NCBI RefSeq assembly: GCF_015668195.1
Contig: NZ_JADPFC010000002.1
Location: 372,001 to 436,000 of the forward strand
Reading direction: 5' to 3'
Length of the DNA stretch: 64,000 nucleotides
DNA from: Romboutsia_C sp015668195
GTDB taxonomy: Bacteria; Bacillota; Clostridia; Peptostreptococcales; Peptostreptococcaceae
Made by a program: the position numbers and the translations under genes. The first letter of the stretch is position 1. Each line of letters begins with the position of its first letter. Of the stretch, positions 1 to 8,444 are shown in pieces. A model generated the notes under the pieces. The model was not told the origin of the DNA, did not search any database, and was given only the letters and a program-made list of their open reading frames with translations.

Positions 1-233
1 ATTTTTAATCCATAGTTTAATGCGTATCCTTTACCTCTATTTTTATCTAATTTAAATACTTTTATTTTATCATTTTTAACACTAGATGCTACTTCTGTAG
101 TATTATCACTAGAACCGTCATCTACAACTACAATTTCATCTATTTCATTTATATCAACAATACTTTCTAATGTGTCCTTTATCTTATCTGCTTCATTGTA
201 AGCTGGTATTATTATACTTATGTAAGAACTCAT
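1..233 (-). CDS. Glycosyltransferase family 2, N-terminal part (cut by window edge)
   Basis: The first 77 codons of a gene that continues past the left edge. The start ATG at 231-233 follows a weak AG-rich ribosome site. The product begins MSSYISIIIPAYNEADKI and then has VVVDDGSSDNTTE and LDKNRGKGYALNYG. These are the nucleotide-sugar binding N-terminus and the DDGS (DxD-proximal) and NRGKG motifs of GT-A fold family 2 transferases, which act at the cytoplasmic membrane on lipid or polysaccharide acceptors. It is the last visible gene of the steA-steB transcript, 16 bp after the SteB-like gene, so it may build an envelope glycan or glycolipid. The acceptor cannot be told. Confidence 0.85.
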   Translation of the reverse strand, partial: MSSYISIIIPAYNEADKIKDTLESIVDINEIDEIVVVDDGSSDNTTEVASSVKNDKIKVFKLDKNRGKGYALNYGLK

Positions 234-249
234 ATTTTTTCTCCTTTTC

Positions 250-1125
250 TTATTTCTTATAAGGGAATAATTGTTTAGCACTTTCTAGTCTACCAAAATC
301 CCCTGTAGCTCCTTTTTCATTTAATAATATAGTTAAAGAAACTTTACCGATTCCTTCTTCAATATTATCTATAGTTGCTATTTTGTTTTTAGAATATAAG
401 TCTATATAAGAATTTTTAGTATTACTTTTTTGAACTCCTACTATATATTTATTTTGTTCTTTTAATTTAGTTATTAAAGCTTCATCTATCTTATCAAAGT
501 TTTCTTTTTGAGCTTTATCTTCACTTCCACCTGTTAAAACTACAGAATCATAATCTATATAATTTTCTGCTATAGATTCTACTTTTATTAACTCTAAACG
601 TTGAAGATTTTCTAACTTAGATATACTACCTTCTTCTTTTAAAGATTCTGCTATATAATTTATAACATCTTTTGGATTATTTAGTTCAATTGAAAGTTCT
701 TCTGATGCTTTCTTTAAAGCATCCCTATTTTCTATATTACTAGTAAGTACTATATCAAATGCTACGTTTCCTCCAGCATTTTGTATTATATTTGCAACTT
801 CTTTACTATAATCATTTTTTTCATTTGTAGATATTATTCCTATATTCTTATTTGCAAGACTATCTTTTATTATCTTATCTGAATTTTGATTTATTATGGC
901 TATTGCTTCATCATAATCTTTATTTAAGTTAGTTAAATTTTCTTCTAAGTTATCATTTGTTGTTTTTAATACCTCGAATTTACTATCTAAGTCTTCGATC
1001 ATACTTGCTTGTTGCTTACTAAGTTCTTGATCATAATTTAGATTAAATCCTACTAACATACCAATCCCTAAAGCTATGAAAATAGCTCCTATGGTAACTA
1101 TATAATATTTCATGTTTATATGCAT
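250..1125 (-). CDS. steB: SteB-like / MctB-family (copper transporter domain) membrane-anchored protein
   Basis: A 291-aa protein with one N-terminal membrane segment (about residues 6-27, YYIVTIGAIFIALGIGMLVG), a coiled coil at about 32-80, then a mixed alpha/beta domain outside the membrane. This is the layout of the MctB/DUF3186 'copper transporter' family. In Corynebacterium the homologue SteB works with SteA in cell separation and envelope integrity. It lies 16 bp after a steA homologue, which supports the SteB reading over a copper role; I see no copper-binding Cys or Met cluster. Start ATG at 1123-1125 has AGGAGG six bases upstream. A second in-frame ATG at 1111-1113 is possible. The symbol is by context. 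Confidence 0.7.
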   Translation of the reverse strand: MHINMKYYIVTIGAIFIALGIGMLVGFNLNYDQELSKQQASMIEDLDSKFEVLKTTNDNLEENLTNLNKDYDEAIAIINQNSDKIIKDSLANKNIGIISTNEKNDYSKEVANIIQNAGGNVAFDIVLTSNIENRDALKKASEELSIELNNPKDVINYIAESLKEEGSISKLENLQRLELIKVESIAENYIDYDSVVLTGGSEDKAQKENFDKIDEALITKLKEQNKYIVGVQKSNTKNSYIDLYSKNKIATIDNIEEGIGKVSLTILLNEKGATGDFGRLESAKQLFPYKK

Positions 1126-1141
1126 TTTTTTCCTCCTAAAT

Positions 1142-2263
1142 CTACATTTGTAGTAATAGCTTTAATTTTAGCTGCATTAGATGTATAAACTGCTGAACAC
1201 TTGGAGAGAAAGACGCTAGTATAAGTATTGGGAATAAGGCAGTAGCTATTAATGCCCATATATACTTCATCTTTAACTTACTTCTATAAAGTAGGTTAAC
1301 TCCTTTTGCATCTATAAGCTTTGATCCTATTTTTAATCTTACTAAGAAAGTACTTGCCATACCCTTTCTTCCTTTTTCTAGGAAATCTATCATATTAGAA
1401 TGAGTTCCAAGAGCTACTATAAGCTCTGCTTTGTATTCATAAGCTATTAACATAGCTATATCCTCACTAGTTCCAGGTGCAGGGAATACTATAGCATCTA
1501 GCCCTAAATCTTGAACTCTTTTAAGACCTGGTGCCCTTCCATCTGTATAAGCATGTACGATTATCTCACCTGCTTTTTTAAGCGCTTCATCACTAACACT
1601 ATCCATATCTCCAACTATAACATCTGGAGTATAACCAAACTCTAGTAACGCATCCGCCCCTCCATCAACACCAACTAATATTGGTTTCACTTCTTCTATG
1701 TATGATAATATTGTACTTAAATCTTGCTTATAATCTTGTCCTCTTACAACTATTAGTACATGCCTATTAGCATAATTAGTTTTAACTTTAGGTATTTCGA
1801 CTTCTCCTAATATGAATCCTTTTTCTTTCTTTGCATAATCAATAGTATTATCTATAAACCTATCTAGTTCAACTGCTAAGTTTTCGTATGCTTTTTTTAA
1901 TTTGGCTGCTACTTCTTCTTTGCCTAATACTTCACCTTGTCCTAAAAATTTATTGTCTCTATAAATTTTACCATCTATAATTTCAATATTTTGACCTTCA
2001 GATAACTCATTAAATAATTCTTCACCTATATTATCAACTATAAGAATATTTTTTTCAGTTAGTATTCCAGGTCCTTTATTAGGATATCTTCCACTTATAG
2101 AAGGTGATGCATTAATAACTAACTTTACTTTACCTTCTACTAAAGAATTCGCTGCAACTTCATCTATATCTATATGATTTATAACAGCTATTTCTCCACC
2201 CGTAAGTCTCTTTGCAAGCCTCTTTGTTTTTCTATCTACTTTGATAGGGCCTTCGACTCTCAT
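1142..2263 (-). CDS. steA: SteA-like cytokinetic-ring-associated protein with thiamine pyrophosphokinase-like domain
   Basis: A 373-aa protein matching the SteA family. An N-terminal domain (1-160) contains KRLTGGEIAVINHIDIDEVA. A thiamine-pyrophosphokinase-like domain (about 170-320) follows, with VDGGADALLEFG and VGDMDSVSD, then one C-terminal membrane segment (about 330-352, WALIATALFPILILASF). The DGGAD and GDMDS motifs match the nucleotide-binding residues of true ThiN, but the surrounding architecture makes a thiamine role unlikely. Corynebacterial SteA is placed at the division septum and partners SteB, coded immediately downstream here. RBS CGGAGGT precedes ATG 2261-2263. Function is inferred from family and neighbour. 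Confidence 0.8.
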   Translation of the reverse strand: MRVEGPIKVDRKTKRLAKRLTGGEIAVINHIDIDEVAANSLVEGKVKLVINASPSISGRYPNKGPGILTEKNILIVDNIGEELFNELSEGQNIEIIDGKIYRDNKFLGQGEVLGKEEVAAKLKKAYENLAVELDRFIDNTIDYAKKEKGFILGEVEIPKVKTNYANRHVLIVVRGQDYKQDLSTILSYIEEVKPILVGVDGGADALLEFGYTPDVIVGDMDSVSDEALKKAGEIIVHAYTDGRAPGLKRVQDLGLDAIVFPAPGTSEDIAMLIAYEYKAELIVALGTHSNMIDFLEKGRKGMASTFLVRLKIGSKLIDAKGVNLLYRSKLKMKYIWALIATALFPILILASFSPSVQQFIHLMQLKLKLLLQM

Positions 2264-2301
2264 AAATTAAACCTCCGATATCATTTTTAAAATCACATTA
2301 C

Positions 2302-2310
2302 ATTATAGCA
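2302..2310 (-). promoter_or_regulatory. Probable extended -10 promoter for steA-steB
   Basis: On the minus strand the sequence reads TGCTATAAT, a perfect TATAAT with the TGN extension, about 40 bases before the steA start. No convincing -35 hexamer lies 17 bases further up, which is common for extended -10 promoters. Confidence 0.35.
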
Positions 2311-2358
2311 TTATTTAACGACAAAATAAATGTTTAAAGTCAGTTTATAATTTTATAT

Positions 2359-2399
2359 AAAGATTTTTTAAATATATTTGTATATTTTAAAAACCTTTA
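2359..2399 (-). terminator. AT-rich hairpin downstream of cca
   Basis: Two arms of about 18 bases match at 16 positions around a four-base loop, 16 bases after the cca stop. The stem is almost all A and T, so termination strength is uncertain, but it separates cca from the steA promoter. Confidence 0.3.
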
Positions 2400-2414
2400 T
2401 ATACACATCATATC

Positions 2415-3728
2415 TTAATCAATCTTATTTAACCTTGATAATTTTATCAATTCACTTTTGTTGTTTTTTTCAGGGTTACATATTACTATTTCTAAAAGGA
2501 AATTTAGCTGTTCTCCTATTGATTTTCCACTATATCCCATAAACTTTAAATCATTTCCATTTATATCTAAATCATTTATCTTATAACATTCATTATTTTT
2601 AGCTATGTCATCTATCAATGCTATATATTTATCTATTGAATGTTTTCTTATACTTAATTCTTCAATATCTTTACAATTACCTACTTTTTTATAATATATT
2701 TCCTTTAATTTTAAAATATCTTTTAAATTATCAATTCCTATTTTATTTAAAATTTTCTTAATCCCAACCTTATCTAAATCTATATTATCTATTAGCATAT
2801 AATCAATCATATTATTTATGTATATTTTTACATTATTTGGATACTTCAATTTACTCACAATATTATTGTTTCTTATATTTTTATTGTAAAACTCTATTTT
2901 TTCCTTTGTTTTATTTAGTTTTTGTGTATTATTTTCTAAGATTAAAAATTCTAACATCAATAATCTTTGCTCTAAACTAATATTACACACTTTTAATATT
3001 CTTAACTTTGTACAAAAATCTTCATAATCCTCTACATGAGAGTATATCTCTAACTCCTTAAATATATTCAAACTATATAATAATACTAGTTTTTGGGGAT
3101 TTTCACTAAGTATAATTTTTTTTATTTCATCACTTACTCTTTCTCTGCTAATATTTTTTAATATATTAGAATTTCTTTTTATACTTTCAAATGTTTCTTT
3201 TTCTATATCAAACCCTAGTTTACTGCTAAATCTTATGGCCCTTATTATCCTAAGTCCATCTTCAATAAATCTTTCATCAGGATTGCCTACTGTTCTTATT
3301 TTTTTATCATGTAAATCTTTAACTCCATCAAAATAATCGACTAATTTATCTTCTTCATTATAAGCCATGGCATTTATTGTGAAATCTCTTCTTTTTAAAT
3401 CATCTACTATCTTTGATGTAAATTCTACATTTTTAGGTCTTCTATTACCTTCATACTCACCTTCAACTCTATATGTTGTTATCTCATAAACTTCATTTTC
3501 TATTAAAATACCTACTGTTCCATGCTTTATTCCATTTTCTATTATTTTATAGTTTTTAAACATATCTATTATTTTATCGGGTTTTGCACTAGTGGTTATA
3601 TCATAGTCATTTGGTAAAATACCTAATATACTATCTCTGACACATCCTCCTACTATATAAGCTTCTTCACCATGTTCTTTTATTTTTTCTATTATGAATT
3701 TTACTGATTTAGGTAAATTTATATACAT
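2415..3728 (-). CDS. cca: CCA tRNA nucleotidyltransferase
   Basis: Class II nucleotidyltransferase of about 437 aa that adds or repairs the 3'-CCA of tRNAs. Visible motifs in order: YIVGGCVRDSILG with the catalytic pair in PNDYDITT (motif A), RRDFTINAMAYN (motif B), the flexible-loop region DGVKDLHDKKIRTVG, and ERFIEDGLRIIRAIRF, the base-selecting neck helix. The C-terminal half is diverged and helical, with no HD motif visible. Start choice: GTG 3729-3731 lies only three bases from AGGAGA, whereas ATG 3726-3728 has a six-base spacing, so ATG is preferred. It stands alone after the spo0A terminator. Confidence 0.93.
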   Translation of the reverse strand: MYINLPKSVKFIIEKIKEHGEEAYIVGGCVRDSILGILPNDYDITTSAKPDKIIDMFKNYKIIENGIKHGTVGILIENEVYEITTYRVEGEYEGNRRPKNVEFTSKIVDDLKRRDFTINAMAYNEEDKLVDYFDGVKDLHDKKIRTVGNPDERFIEDGLRIIRAIRFSSKLGFDIEKETFESIKRNSNILKNISRERVSDEIKKIILSENPQKLVLLYSLNIFKELEIYSHVEDYEDFCTKLRILKVCNISLEQRLLMLEFLILENNTQKLNKTKEKIEFYNKNIRNNNIVSKLKYPNNVKIYINNMIDYMLIDNIDLDKVGIKKILNKIGIDNLKDILKLKEIYYKKVGNCKDIEELSIRKHSIDKYIALIDDIAKNNECYKINDLDINGNDLKFMGYSGKSIGEQLNFLLEIVICNPEKNNKSELIKLSRLNKID

Positions 3729-3811
3729 CACATATCTCCTTAATTTATATATATTTATAAGATAACCAAATTTTAAAATATATAGTACTTTATACTCACT
3801 TGTTTACTCTT

Positions 3812-3871
3812 TAAATATAGCATTATAAAAGCCTTCTTAATATTAAGAAGGCTTTTATAATGCTATATTTA
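3812..3871 (-). terminator. 60-nt perfect palindrome / spo0A terminator
   Basis: A perfect inverted repeat with 30-base arms centred between 3841 and 3842. The GC-containing core (GCCTTCTTAA and its complement) is followed on the minus strand by TTTT, as in an intrinsic terminator. The outer arms extend exactly to the spo0A stop codon at 3869-3871. Length and perfection are well beyond what termination needs. Confidence 0.85.
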
Positions 3872-4681
3872 CTTAACCATACTATGTTCTAGTCTTAATT
3901 TATCTGCTATCATAGCTATAAATTCAGAATTTGTTGGCTTTCCTTTTGTATTATGCACTGTATAACCAAATAATTGATTTATTGTATCAACCTTACCTCT
4001 ACTCCATGCTACCTCTATAGCATGTCTTATAGCTCTTTCAACTCTACTTGGGGTAGTATTAAATTTCTTAGCTATACTTGGGTATAATTCCTTAGTTACA
4101 GCCCCTAGTAATTCTACGTTATCTATCACCATCTTTATAGCTTCTCTTAAATAAAGATATCCCTTTATATGAGCTGGAACACCTATTTCATGTATTATAT
4201 TAGTTATTTCTGTTTCTATATTACCTACATTTTTAACAAAGTCACTTCTTGTCATTTGTATATCAGCATGAGTTCTAGGCTTTATATCTGAATGTGTAGG
4301 TCTATTTGAAACTAATTCTCTTATTCTATTTATGAATATTACAAAGTCAAAAGGTTTAACTATATAATAGTCTGCCCCTAAATTTATTGCACTTTGTGTT
4401 ATTTTATCTTGTCCTACAGCTGATAGAACTATTATTTTAGGCATTTTAGGTATATCCATAGAGTTTAACTTCTCTATAACACCTAATCCATCTAAATGCG
4501 GCATTATAACATCTAGGACTAATAAATCTGGTTGTAATCTTTTTACTAAATCTAGTGCCTCTATACCATCTTTTGCAATTCCTAATATTTCTATATCGCT
4601 TTCATTAGATAAGTACTCCTTAAGTACTTGACAAAAATCCTTGTTATCATCTGCTAAAACTATTTTTATTTTATCGCTCAC
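3869..4681 (-). CDS. spo0A: Sporulation master response regulator Spo0A
   Basis: A 270-aa transcription factor that, when phosphorylated, starts sporulation. The receiver domain (1-120) has acidic pocket DD at 11-12, phosphoacceptor Asp57 in LLVLDVIMPH and Lys in YYIVKPFDF. A Thr/Pro-rich linker (130-145) leads to the C-terminal DNA-binding domain (about 150-265) with the Spo0A recognition segment VERAIRHAIEVAWSRG and FGYTV. GTG 4679-4681 is the start; GGGGGG lies about nine bases upstream and no in-frame ATG is nearer. Transcription appears to come from a sigma-H promoter with an 0A box at 4752-4779. Downstream of spoIVB, as in Bacillus and clostridia. Confidence 0.98.
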   Translation of the reverse strand: MSDKIKIVLADDNKDFCQVLKEYLSNESDIEILGIAKDGIEALDLVKRLQPDLLVLDVIMPHLDGLGVIEKLNSMDIPKMPKIIVLSAVGQDKITQSAINLGADYYIVKPFDFVIFINRIRELVSNRPTHSDIKPRTHADIQMTRSDFVKNVGNIETEITNIIHEIGVPAHIKGYLYLREAIKMVIDNVELLGAVTKELYPSIAKKFNTTPSRVERAIRHAIEVAWSRGKVDTINQLFGYTVHNTKGKPTNSEFIAMIADKLRLEHSMVK

Positions 4682-4751
4682 TTAAACTTCCCCCCATTAA
4701 TAAAACATCTTCTCTTTTATATAAAAATTAAAACCCTTTATACTTAAGCAT

Positions 4752-4779
4752 ATTCGACATAGTAAAATTATATTCCTTC
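4752..4779 (-). promoter_or_regulatory. Sigma-H promoter of spo0A
   Basis: The minus strand reads GAAGGAATA, 12 bases, then GTCGAAT. This fits the sigma-H consensus RNAGGAWWW-N11/12-RNNGAAT at every fixed position, about 70 bases before the spo0A start. spo0A is a known sigma-H target in Bacillus and clostridia. Confidence 0.7.
4753..4759 (-). promoter_or_regulatory. 0A box (Spo0A binding site)
   Basis: A perfect TGTCGAA on the minus strand, the core Spo0A recognition heptamer. It overlaps the -10 element of the sigma-H promoter, so bound Spo0A could alter its own transcription. A 7-mer alone is weak evidence; the position makes it credible. Confidence 0.6.
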
Positions 4780-4815
4780 AATATATTTGAAATCTATTGA
4801 AAAATATATTAAATT

Positions 4816-5835
4816 TTAATTTCTCTTATCTAATTCTATCATCTCATCTATAAAAATACCATATCCTTTTTTGGCATTATCTTCAAAAACATGTGTTAAT
4901 GCCCCAATTAGCTTATTATTTTGTATAATAGGGGCACCACTCATACCTTGCACTATACCACCTGTATAACCTACTAATTTCTCATCAACAATTTCTATAA
5001 CTATGTTTTTATCTCCTTTATTTTCATATATATTTTCTATATTTATGTCATATGGATATATATATCCTTCCTCATTTTCAAATAAAATACTTGCTTTACC
5101 CCTTTTTATTTCATTCTTATTTCCCACTTGTATAAGAGGTAATCTATATTTTATATTATTTATTATATCTCCCTTTATACCTTCATTATCATTTTTGCTA
5201 AATGTTCCTATTAAATTGTATCCATCCAAATTGCAATCAAAATTACCAATAGCACTCTCTGTTGATTTCTCTAAATTTAATTCTGTTGGATAATATACAC
5301 TACCTTCTTTTATTTTTAATATTTTACTTGTATCAAAATCTTTTATAGGATGTCCTATCGCTCTAAATTCTTCATTATCTGGATCATAAAATGTCATAGT
5401 TCCAATTCCTGAAACTTTATCTCTCACCCATAACCCTAGCCTTTTTTCTTCACTTTCTACTTTTAATTTTACCTTTATAGCTAGTTCTTTACTATCTCTC
5501 TCAACTGTTAAATATACAAAATCTTCTTTAATACCTTTTATATATTCATATATATCATAAGCATTTTCGATTTTTTTTTCATTTATCTTTATTATATTAT
5601 CCCCTTTTTTTATTCCTCCTACATACTCTAATGATTCGTCTTCATAACCTATTACTAATACTCCATCTGTTTTAGCTTTTATTCCAATTAGATTACCGCA
5701 TGGATAAACATACTTATTACTCTTATTTACAGCCTCTATATAGTAATTTTTTATACCATCATAAGTTATAGATATTAAAAGTATAACTACCATAATTATT
5801 AATGTTAAAAATACTGAATTTCTTTTAATTTTCAT
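4816..5835 (-). CDS. spoIVB: SpoIVB serine peptidase (sigma-K checkpoint protease)
   Basis: A 339-aa secreted/membrane-anchored peptidase of family S55. One N-terminal membrane segment (about 8-24), a PDZ domain (about 55-120) and a C-terminal chymotrypsin-like domain with His162 in AIGHPI and nucleophile Ser299 in QGMSGAPI. In Bacillus, SpoIVB crosses from the forespore and triggers pro-sigma-K processing. Start ATG 5833-5835 has GAGGAGATATACTT directly before it; an upstream in-frame ATG at 5893-5895 has no ribosome site and lies in the recN terminator. Sits between recN and spo0A, the classical order. Confidence 0.95.
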   Translation of the reverse strand: MKIKRNSVFLTLIIMVVILLISITYDGIKNYYIEAVNKSNKYVYPCGNLIGIKAKTDGVLVIGYEDESLEYVGGIKKGDNIIKINEKKIENAYDIYEYIKGIKEDFVYLTVERDSKELAIKVKLKVESEEKRLGLWVRDKVSGIGTMTFYDPDNEEFRAIGHPIKDFDTSKILKIKEGSVYYPTELNLEKSTESAIGNFDCNLDGYNLIGTFSKNDNEGIKGDIINNIKYRLPLIQVGNKNEIKRGKASILFENEEGYIYPYDINIENIYENKGDKNIVIEIVDEKLVGYTGGIVQGMSGAPIIQNNKLIGALTHVFEDNAKKGYGIFIDEMIELDKRN

Positions 5836-5893
5836 AAGTATATCTCCTCTTTTATATATATACTTATAGTTCCTAATTTGGATTTTTTTATAC

Positions 5894-5924
5894 AAAAAAA
5901 GAAGCTCTAAAGGCTTCTTTTTGC
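5894..5924 (-). terminator. Rho-independent terminator of recN
   Basis: Stem AAAGAAGC / GCTTCTTT with a seven-base loop followed on the minus strand by a T run. The recN stop codon (5907-5909) lies in the loop. Confidence 0.8.
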
Positions 5925-7589
5925 TAGTTCTATTATTTCACTTGCGTGTTCAATAGTTTTTTCTGTTATATTACTTCCAGCTATAAGTCTAGCTATTTCA
6001 TCTCTTTTTTGATCTTTATCTAACTTTTTAATAGTAGTAAATGTTCTTTCGTTATCCGTACTCTTCTCTATGCAGTAATGAGTATCTGCATTAGCAGCAA
6101 TCTGTGGTAAATGAGTTATACAGATAATTTGCTTTTTCTTTCCTATATTGCTAAGCTTCTCTCCTACTATTTGTGCTGCTATTCCACTTATACCTGTATC
6201 TATTTCGTCAAATACTAGTGTATCAATTTGGTCTATATCAGCAAGTATGGTCTTAAATGCTAGCATAAACCTAGACATTTCTCCACCAGAAGCTACTTTA
6301 TATATAGGTTTGATATCTTCACCCAAGTTAAATGATATCATAAATTCTATATCATCCATTCCTCTAGATGTGAATATTCCTTGTTCAAAACTTACTTTAA
6401 ATGCAACATTTTTCATATTTAAGCTTTTTAATTCTTCTAGTAGAACTTTCTCTAACTGTTTAGCTACTATTTTTCTTTGAGAGGTTAAAGCCTCAGCTCT
6501 TTCTTTAAGCCTACTTTCAAGCTTATTCAATTTAAGTTTAAGCTCTTCTACTCTTTCATCTCTATTTAATATTTCATCTAGCCTATTTTTTATATTTTGG
6601 TGGTAATCAAATATTTCTTCTATAGTTTCTCCATATTTTCTTCTTAGGCTATTTATCTCATCAACTCTAAGTTCTATTTGTTCTAATTCATATGGTTCAA
6701 AATTTATATTTTCTTTATAATTTCTTATCTCTCTTGATATATCTTGAAGCTCATACATTATTCTTTCTATCTCATTATTATAATCACTTAAACTTTTATC
6801 ATATTCACATATTGATGATAGTTCTTTTACTGCATTACCTATTAAATCTACTGCATTAACTTGACCTTCATATAAATTTTGATAGCTTATATTTAAATTT
6901 TTAAAGATTTTTTCACCATTTCTATATACGTCCCTTTGTTTTAGTAAGTCTTCATATTCATCCTTACTAAGATTGGCAGATTCTATTTCATTTATTTGAA
7001 ACTTTAATAAATCTATTTCTCTTTGAATTTGCATATCATCTTTATTTTCAGTTAATATATTTAGAGCTTTTTTTACATCGCTATACTCATCATATATTTC
7101 TTTATATGAAGTTTTGAATTCTTCTAATTCATGTTCTCCAAATAAATCTAAAAATTCTAGATGAGTGTCTTTATTGAATAATGCTTGTGTTTGATGTTGC
7201 CCATGAACATCTATAAGCTTAGATGCTATTTGCTTTAAAACGTTCATCTTAACAGTTCTTCCATTAACCCTAGCAACACTTTTTCCATCACTATATATTA
7301 TTCTAGTTATTACTAGTAAATCATTATCATCTAGTTCAAGATCATTATCATTAAGTACTTTTATTAAATCTTTGTTTTTAGATTGAAATATAGCTTCTAC
7401 TACACCTTTTTCAGTTCCTTTCCTTAAAAAGGATCTATCATATTTCTCTCCTAAACAAAGTCCTAGTGCATCTATTATTATAGATTTTCCTGAACCTGTT
7501 TCTCCTGTAAGTATGTTCAAATTTTTATCAATATTTAAACGAAGCTCCTCAACAAGAGCACAATTTTTCATATATAACTCAAGGATCAA
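5907..7589 (-). CDS. recN: DNA repair protein RecN
   Basis: A 560-aa SMC-like ATPase acting in double-strand break repair. N-terminal half-nucleotide-binding domain with Walker A GETGSGKSIIID (about 30-41) and Q-loop region DVHGQHQTQALF. Long coiled coils follow at about 150-370. The C-terminal half has the signature VASGGEMSRFMLAFK, Walker B TLVFDEIDTGISG and the switch His in ICITHLPQIAA. TTG 7587-7589 is the likely start: GAGGGGG lies eight bases upstream, and the leading LELYMKN strand matches the family N-terminus; ATG 7569-7571 would cut that strand. argR, normally between tlyA and recN in Bacillus, is absent. Confidence 0.96.
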   Translation of the reverse strand: MILELYMKNCALVEELRLNIDKNLNILTGETGSGKSIIIDALGLCLGEKYDRSFLRKGTEKGVVEAIFQSKNKDLIKVLNDNDLELDDNDLLVITRIIYSDGKSVARVNGRTVKMNVLKQIASKLIDVHGQHQTQALFNKDTHLEFLDLFGEHELEEFKTSYKEIYDEYSDVKKALNILTENKDDMQIQREIDLLKFQINEIESANLSKDEYEDLLKQRDVYRNGEKIFKNLNISYQNLYEGQVNAVDLIGNAVKELSSICEYDKSLSDYNNEIERIMYELQDISREIRNYKENINFEPYELEQIELRVDEINSLRRKYGETIEEIFDYHQNIKNRLDEILNRDERVEELKLKLNKLESRLKERAEALTSQRKIVAKQLEKVLLEELKSLNMKNVAFKVSFEQGIFTSRGMDDIEFMISFNLGEDIKPIYKVASGGEMSRFMLAFKTILADIDQIDTLVFDEIDTGISGIAAQIVGEKLSNIGKKKQIICITHLPQIAANADTHYCIEKSTDNERTFTTIKKLDKDQKRDEIARLIAGSNITEKTIEHASEIIELAKRSL

Positions 7590-7627
7590 TTCTAAATCCC
7601 CCTCTTTTAATAAATCATATAAATGTT

Positions 7628-8440
7628 TTACTTACTTAGGCTATGAGAATTTTCAACAACCTCTATTATCTTATTAGTATGTTGTTCTTTATTAAACTCA
7701 TATCCTTCATTACCATTTCTTAAGTGTATTAAATACTCTATATTTCCTTCAGGACCTTTTATTGGTGAGTAATCTAATCCTAATATTTCAAATCCATTTT
7801 CAACAGCAAAATTAGATATCATTTCTATAACTTCAATATGTGTTGATTTTTCTCTAACTACACCTTTTTTACCAACTTTTTCTCTACCAGCTTCAAATTG
7901 TGGCTTTATTAAAGCTACGATTTGACCATCTGGACGTATTAATTCCTTGCATTTTGGTAGCACTAGCTTTAAAGATATAAAAGATACGTCTATAGATGCA
8001 AAATCTGCAAACTCTTTAGTTTGTTCTATAGTAACATGTCTTATATTAGTTCTTTCCATGCAAACTACTCTTTCATCTTGTCTTAACTTCCATGCAAGTT
8101 GACCATAACCAACATCTATAGAAAATACTTTCACTGCTCCATTTTGAAGCATACAATCAGTAAATCCTCCTGTTGATGATCCTATGTCCATACATACTTT
8201 TCCTTCTAATGTTAAATCAAAGTTATTCATAGCTTTTTCAAGCTTTAATCCACCTCTACTTACATATGGTATTGGATCTCCTTTTACCTCTATCTTAGCT
8301 TCTTCATCAACATCAGAGCCTGCTTTATCGCATCTTTGATTATTTACAAATACAAGACCTGCCATTATTGCCTTTTTAGCTCTTTCTCTACTTTCAAAGT
8401 ATCCTTTTTCTACTAATAATAAATCTATTCTTTTTTTCAT
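7628..8440 (-). CDS. tlyA: TlyA family rRNA 2'-O-methyltransferase
   Basis: A 270-aa protein of the TlyA/hemolysin-A family, which methylates ribose in 16S and 23S rRNA. An S4 RNA-binding domain lies at 1-60 (RIDLLLVEKGYFESRERAKK). An FtsJ/RrmJ-like SAM domain follows, with motif I DIGSSTGGFTDC (about 85-96), SIDVGYGQLAWKLR, and the catalytic-site strand ALIKPQFEAGREKVGKKG. It follows dxs by four bases in the conserved dxs-tlyA pair. The old 'hemolysin' label is not supported by the sequence. Confidence 0.93.
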   Translation of the reverse strand: MKKRIDLLLVEKGYFESRERAKKAIMAGLVFVNNQRCDKAGSDVDEEAKIEVKGDPIPYVSRGGLKLEKAMNNFDLTLEGKVCMDIGSSTGGFTDCMLQNGAVKVFSIDVGYGQLAWKLRQDERVVCMERTNIRHVTIEQTKEFADFASIDVSFISLKLVLPKCKELIRPDGQIVALIKPQFEAGREKVGKKGVVREKSTHIEVIEMISNFAVENGFEILGLDYSPIKGPEGNIEYLIHLRNGNEGYEFNKEQHTNKIIEVVENSHSLSK

Positions 8441-8444
8441 AAAA

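Noticed and set aside
5836..5895. N-terminal extension of spoIVB to the ATG at 5893-5895
   Set aside because: The extra 20 residues are Lys/Tyr-rich, lie in the recN terminator and have no ribosome site, whereas ATG 5833-5835 has a strong one.
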